Below, in pieces: positions 61,861 through 64,000 of a stretch of DNA of 64,000 bases. Source of the DNA: Enterococcus_K sp051713825 (GTDB taxonomy: Bacteria > Bacillota > Bacilli > Lactobacillales > Enterococcaceae); NCBI RefSeq assembly GCF_051713825.1, contig NZ_JBIOQR010000002.1, forward strand, positions 74,097 through 138,096, in the 5' to 3' direction. The first letter of the stretch is position 1. Each line of letters starts with the position of its first letter. A program made the position numbers and the translations under genes. The notes beneath the pieces were generated by a model. The model was not told where the DNA came from. It saw only the letters and a program-made list of their open reading frames with translations, and made no database searches.

Positions 61861-62145
61861 AATACAACGCCTTTCCTTTATTAATTTTACTAAAGTAAGC
61901 AACTGTGAACTGACTTCGTAGCATAAAAATATTCTAAATGAGCACTCCTATTTTTTGAAGTAAAAAAAAACACAAGACAACTGAAAAGAATAATGAAATT
62001 CCTAATCAGAAAGGGGATTCACTACTATTTATGGTACAATAAACAGTTTCGAAACAGTGAAGTTTAAACGACGGTGGCGATCCTTTGATTGCGAGGTGAT
62101 GTGTTTATGCACATTCTATCAAAATCTAGAGAAAGGAGACGCCTT
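61861..62145. promoter_or_regulatory. Upstream region of the type I toxin
   Basis: A TATGGTACAAT extended -10 lies near 62029-62039, giving a toxin mRNA leader of about 100 bases. The leader contains ACGGTGGCGATCCTTTGATT, partly inverted or repeated on the far side of the toxin gene. Confidence 0.5.
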
Positions 62146-62250
62146 TTGCCAGTTGGAACAGCGCTATCCTTGATGATTAGCTTCGGTATGTTTACCGCAA
62201 CTATCATTTTTGGAATTCTAGCGATTGTAAAAAATGACAAAAAGAAATAA
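62146..62250 (+). CDS. Holin-like type I toxin
   Basis: A 34-residue membrane peptide, starting TTG at 62146, 7 bases after AAAGGAG. Sequence features: ALSLMISFGMFTATIIF, one hydrophobic helix, then LAIVKNDKKK, a basic end. This is the Hol_Tox/Fst-like pattern (xSLMISFGxF...LIVxxxKxxKK), in which the peptide inserts into the membrane and is kept silent by an antisense RNA. A minus-strand frame over the same bases is only a shadow. Too short for ordinary gene finding. Confidence 0.8.
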   Translation: MPVGTALSLMISFGMFTATIIFGILAIVKNDKKK

Positions 62251-62280
62251 TCGTCTACTTTAGCCAAGGGACGATTATTT
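62245..62280. terminator. Shared terminator of toxin mRNA and antisense RNA
   Basis: AAATAATCGTC pairs with GACGATTATTT around a 14-base loop, overlapping the toxin stop codon. The stem is symmetrical and AT-flanked, so it can work from both sides. Confidence 0.75.
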
Positions 62281-62375
62281 CATAAAAAATAATTAGACTT
62301 TGCCACCGTTCTTTAATCGGTGCTATTTTGTGACTAGGGGTACGTTCGCGCGTATGCCCTTTTCATCTACCATTG
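62245..62375 (-). ncRNA. Probable antisense RNA of the type I toxin
   Basis: On the minus strand TGCTACAAT near 62380-62388 is an extended -10. A transcript from about 62375 would end at the shared terminator and overlap the toxin 3' end. Blocks CTTTAATCG and GGTGCTATTTTGTG resemble CTTTGATTG and GGTGATGTG in the toxin leader, like the direct repeats of par/Fst loci. Ends are estimates. Confidence 0.4.
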
Positions 62376-62517
62376 TAGCATTGTTTGATACATCCTACCA
62401 GTAAAAAATCTACGCAAGAAGATCGTCTGCTTTTTTAGTAACACCTATGTAATAACAGTTAACAATCTATTTATTTCCTCCCTGTATGACTCAACGTCGT
62501 CACCTTAAACAACTCGT
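62281..62517. other. Spacer right of the toxin
   Basis: Holds the promoter of the proposed antisense RNA. No gene is seen in the rest. Confidence 0.4.
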
Positions 62518-62787
62518 TTATTCATTTTTTAAGACTATCGCTGAAAGTAAATCTGTCAAAAGGACTCTTCCTAAACTAATTCCGACAAAAAGCTGCACAC
62601 TGGGAATCATCAGGTAAACAATTCCTGCACTCACTAAAAAATTCGATTTGTAAGTGCCCAGGAAGGCCGTACCTTCAAAATATACAGCGCCCCTCTGAAT
62701 CCCAACATCGGATAGTATTTTGGTGCAAGCCACAAACAATAAAGTCCCAATAAAATTGCGCCCATTGACATCCACATAGAAATTCAC
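62518..62787 (-). pseudogene. Small membrane protein, probably frameshifted
   Basis: AGGAG is 9 bases before ATG at 62777, which opens a frame starting MWMSMGAILLGLYCLWLAP, a membrane helix, and stopping at 62634. The neighbouring frame, ending at 62518, continues with a second helix (LVSAGIVYLMIPSVQLFVGI). Joined, they would give a normal two-helix protein of about 85 residues, so I infer one gene broken by an indel near 62680. The alternative is a single frame from GTG 62787, which has a poorer start. Family unknown. Confidence 0.4.
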
Positions 62788-62965
62788 TCCTTTTTTTATT
62801 ATATTAGCATAATAGGCTAGCTCAAAAAAGAAAGAAGACTATCATTCATTATGGTGTATGAACAATCATAGACGAAAGGTTCCGCTCACAGTTTTTGGTC
62901 TATAATGTAACTTTTTACTCTTCATTTTCGCAAGCTAACTCCTGTCTGGCGATATTTCTACCAGC

Positions 62966-63340
62966 CTATTTTTGTAAAAAGGCTTTATATTCCTTAACTA
63001 ATAGCTCATATCGCCTAGTCATTTTATCCATAATATCGATGTCATCTAACCATTCTTTTTTTTCAACTCTACTCAATGAGTTTAACTCAGCTTCATCCAA
63101 ATTATAGACATCTTTTAAAAGTTCATGATTAATATTCAGCTTGCTCCTACTCCAGTCAAACCCAACAAAATTTGCTGCTTGGTGATCCATCCACATTTCC
63201 TCAGAATCAAAATAAATAAACGTAAGATGTTGCTTCTCCGATTTTTTATACCAAGATTTTAAAGTTTGTTCGTCCTCTTTAAACACGGTTATCTTCTTGT
63301 ATCGAATAAAAGAAAATAACTTTTCTGCCTCTGCCTTCAA
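62966..63340 (-). CDS. Hypothetical protein, 124 residues
   Basis: A cytoplasmic, charged protein with TTG as start at 63340 after AAGGA. Parts: KKITVFKEDEQTLKSWYKKSE, FVGFDWSRSKLNINHELLKDVYNL and KKEWLDDIDIMDKMTRRYELL, mostly helical. No family recognised. Its size, charge and neighbour (another small protein with a broken frame) resemble immunity proteins found near secreted toxins, but no toxin gene is visible in the window. Confidence 0.6.
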   Translation of the reverse strand: MKAEAEKLFSFIRYKKITVFKEDEQTLKSWYKKSEKQHLTFIYFDSEEMWMDHQAANFVGFDWSRSKLNINHELLKDVYNLDEAELNSLSRVEKKEWLDDIDIMDKMTRRYELLVKEYKAFLQK

Positions 63341-63428
63341 AATTAAATTGTTCCTTTCTTAGTGGTTCTATCACCACCTACAGCTCGTGCATCATTCTGT
63401 ATTGGTCATTTTTATTCGCTTATTTAGA

Positions 63429-63937
63429 TCAACTAAAATAATTTTTCACGCCCATGCCGATTGTTTCCCAGTAGTTCGCTCGCAGTTTATCTTGCTCCAA
63501 CCACTCAACATTCTCTGTTGGAAGGCCTTCCGCGTTTAACTCATCAATCATTTGATCTATGTCACTTGGTAAAGTACGTCGGTATATACCGATGCTTATC
63601 TCTAAAAAACTATAAGAGTATCCCAATTCGTCATCTAAAATCTCTCCATTATTTTTTTCCTTTAGTCGTTCAAATAACTCGTCTGCCGCTGTCTCATAAA
63701 CAGAATACCCATCAATAAACGGTTTCAGCTTCCCATTTTCCCAGCCAAACATTCGATAAATTTCCCTTGATTGTTGCAATCATACTCTAACGCTAACTCA
63801 TTTTCATAATAGTAGGCTGTTCCATCTACGAGCTTTTCTGCACCTATTAGCTTCTTAGCTTTCTCTTGTGCCATTCCCAAATAAATAGATGTCTCTCCAA
63901 TAACCACGTGACTCAATGGATGAATTTCTATATTCAC
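63429..63937 (-). pseudogene. Hypothetical protein split by a frameshift
   Basis: The first frame starts near GTG 63937 (11 bases after AGAGGAG) and reads VNIEIHPLSHVVIGETSIYLG, through YYYENELALEYDCNNQGKFIE, then meets TGA near 63725. The second frame, just before that stop, continues GWENGKLKPFIDGYSVYE, then KEKNNGEILDDELGYSYSFLEISIGIYR and ends ETIGMGVKNYFS at 63429. The two halves fit together as one protein of about 165 residues of a Firmicutes family without a name known to me. One missing or extra base near 63735-63750 explains it. It may be a true pseudogene or a sequencing error. Confidence 0.6.
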
Positions 63938-64000
63938 TACCCGTTCGGCTCCTCTTTTCATGTGAAGTTCCAAAATCCCTTCTATGGATTATTATAACAA

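Noticed and set aside
62064..62267. 67-residue minus-strand frame
   Set aside because: It covers the toxin gene, whose plus-strand family pattern, ribosome binding site and terminator are much stronger.

Overview
The window looks like chromosomal DNA of a low-GC Gram-positive coccus, most likely Enterococcus or a close relative in Lactobacillales. The reasons are several WxL cell-wall proteins with DUF916/DUF3324 partners, LPXTG surface proteins, Mga/AtxA-like regulators, Rgg-type regulators, an ISLre2-family insertion sequence and a holin-like type I toxin. There is no rRNA, tRNA, CRISPR array or replication origin. The species cannot be fixed by eye.

Layout. 1-7 kb: the 3' end of a histidine kinase, a proline-repeat LPXTG protein, a basic protein of unknown function, a DUF5068-like lipoprotein, an AAA/DUF4143 ATPase and a truncated lipoprotein remnant. 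7-17.6 kb: a glycoside module. A GH1 6-phospho-glycosidase and a GntR-type regulator point left; a GH2 beta-galactosidase, a sugar ABC transporter, a DUF624 protein and a PLP-dependent sulfur amino acid enzyme point right. An AT-rich motif of about 14 bp recurs at all three promoters. 17.8-22.7 kb: a DeoR regulator, then an operon of nucleoside hydrolase, PTS EIIBC, PTS EIIA and a small P-loop kinase. 22.8-30.5 kb: two Rgg-type regulators, an ABC exporter, a LytTR/DUF3021 pair and an intact ISLre2 element with a 9-bp target duplication.

31-54 kb is the main feature: two tandem, same-strand WxL operons with the same gene order. Each has a giant WxL adhesin, a small LPXTG protein, three WxL proteins, a DUF916/DUF3324 membrane protein and a dedicated sortase. 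An Mga-like regulator lies between them. The second operon continues with two small unknown genes and a second Mga-like regulator. The middle WxL genes of the two operons are clear positional paralogs, while the giant adhesins differ in architecture, so this looks like a duplicated surface-assembly module with a swapped tip protein. The WxL proteins and the small LPXTG protein share a short beta-strand-like motif at the mature N terminus, which may be used to join subunits; that is an inference.

55-64 kb: a 1.66-kresidue SdrD/CnaB-type surface protein with a Ser-Thr repeat stalk, a GNAT acetyltransferase, a holin-like type I toxin gene with a probable antisense RNA, and small hypothetical genes, at least one broken by a frameshift. 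A dispersed repeat of 300-400 bp ending in a terminator palindrome occurs at 3.45 kb and, inverted, at 18.57 kb.
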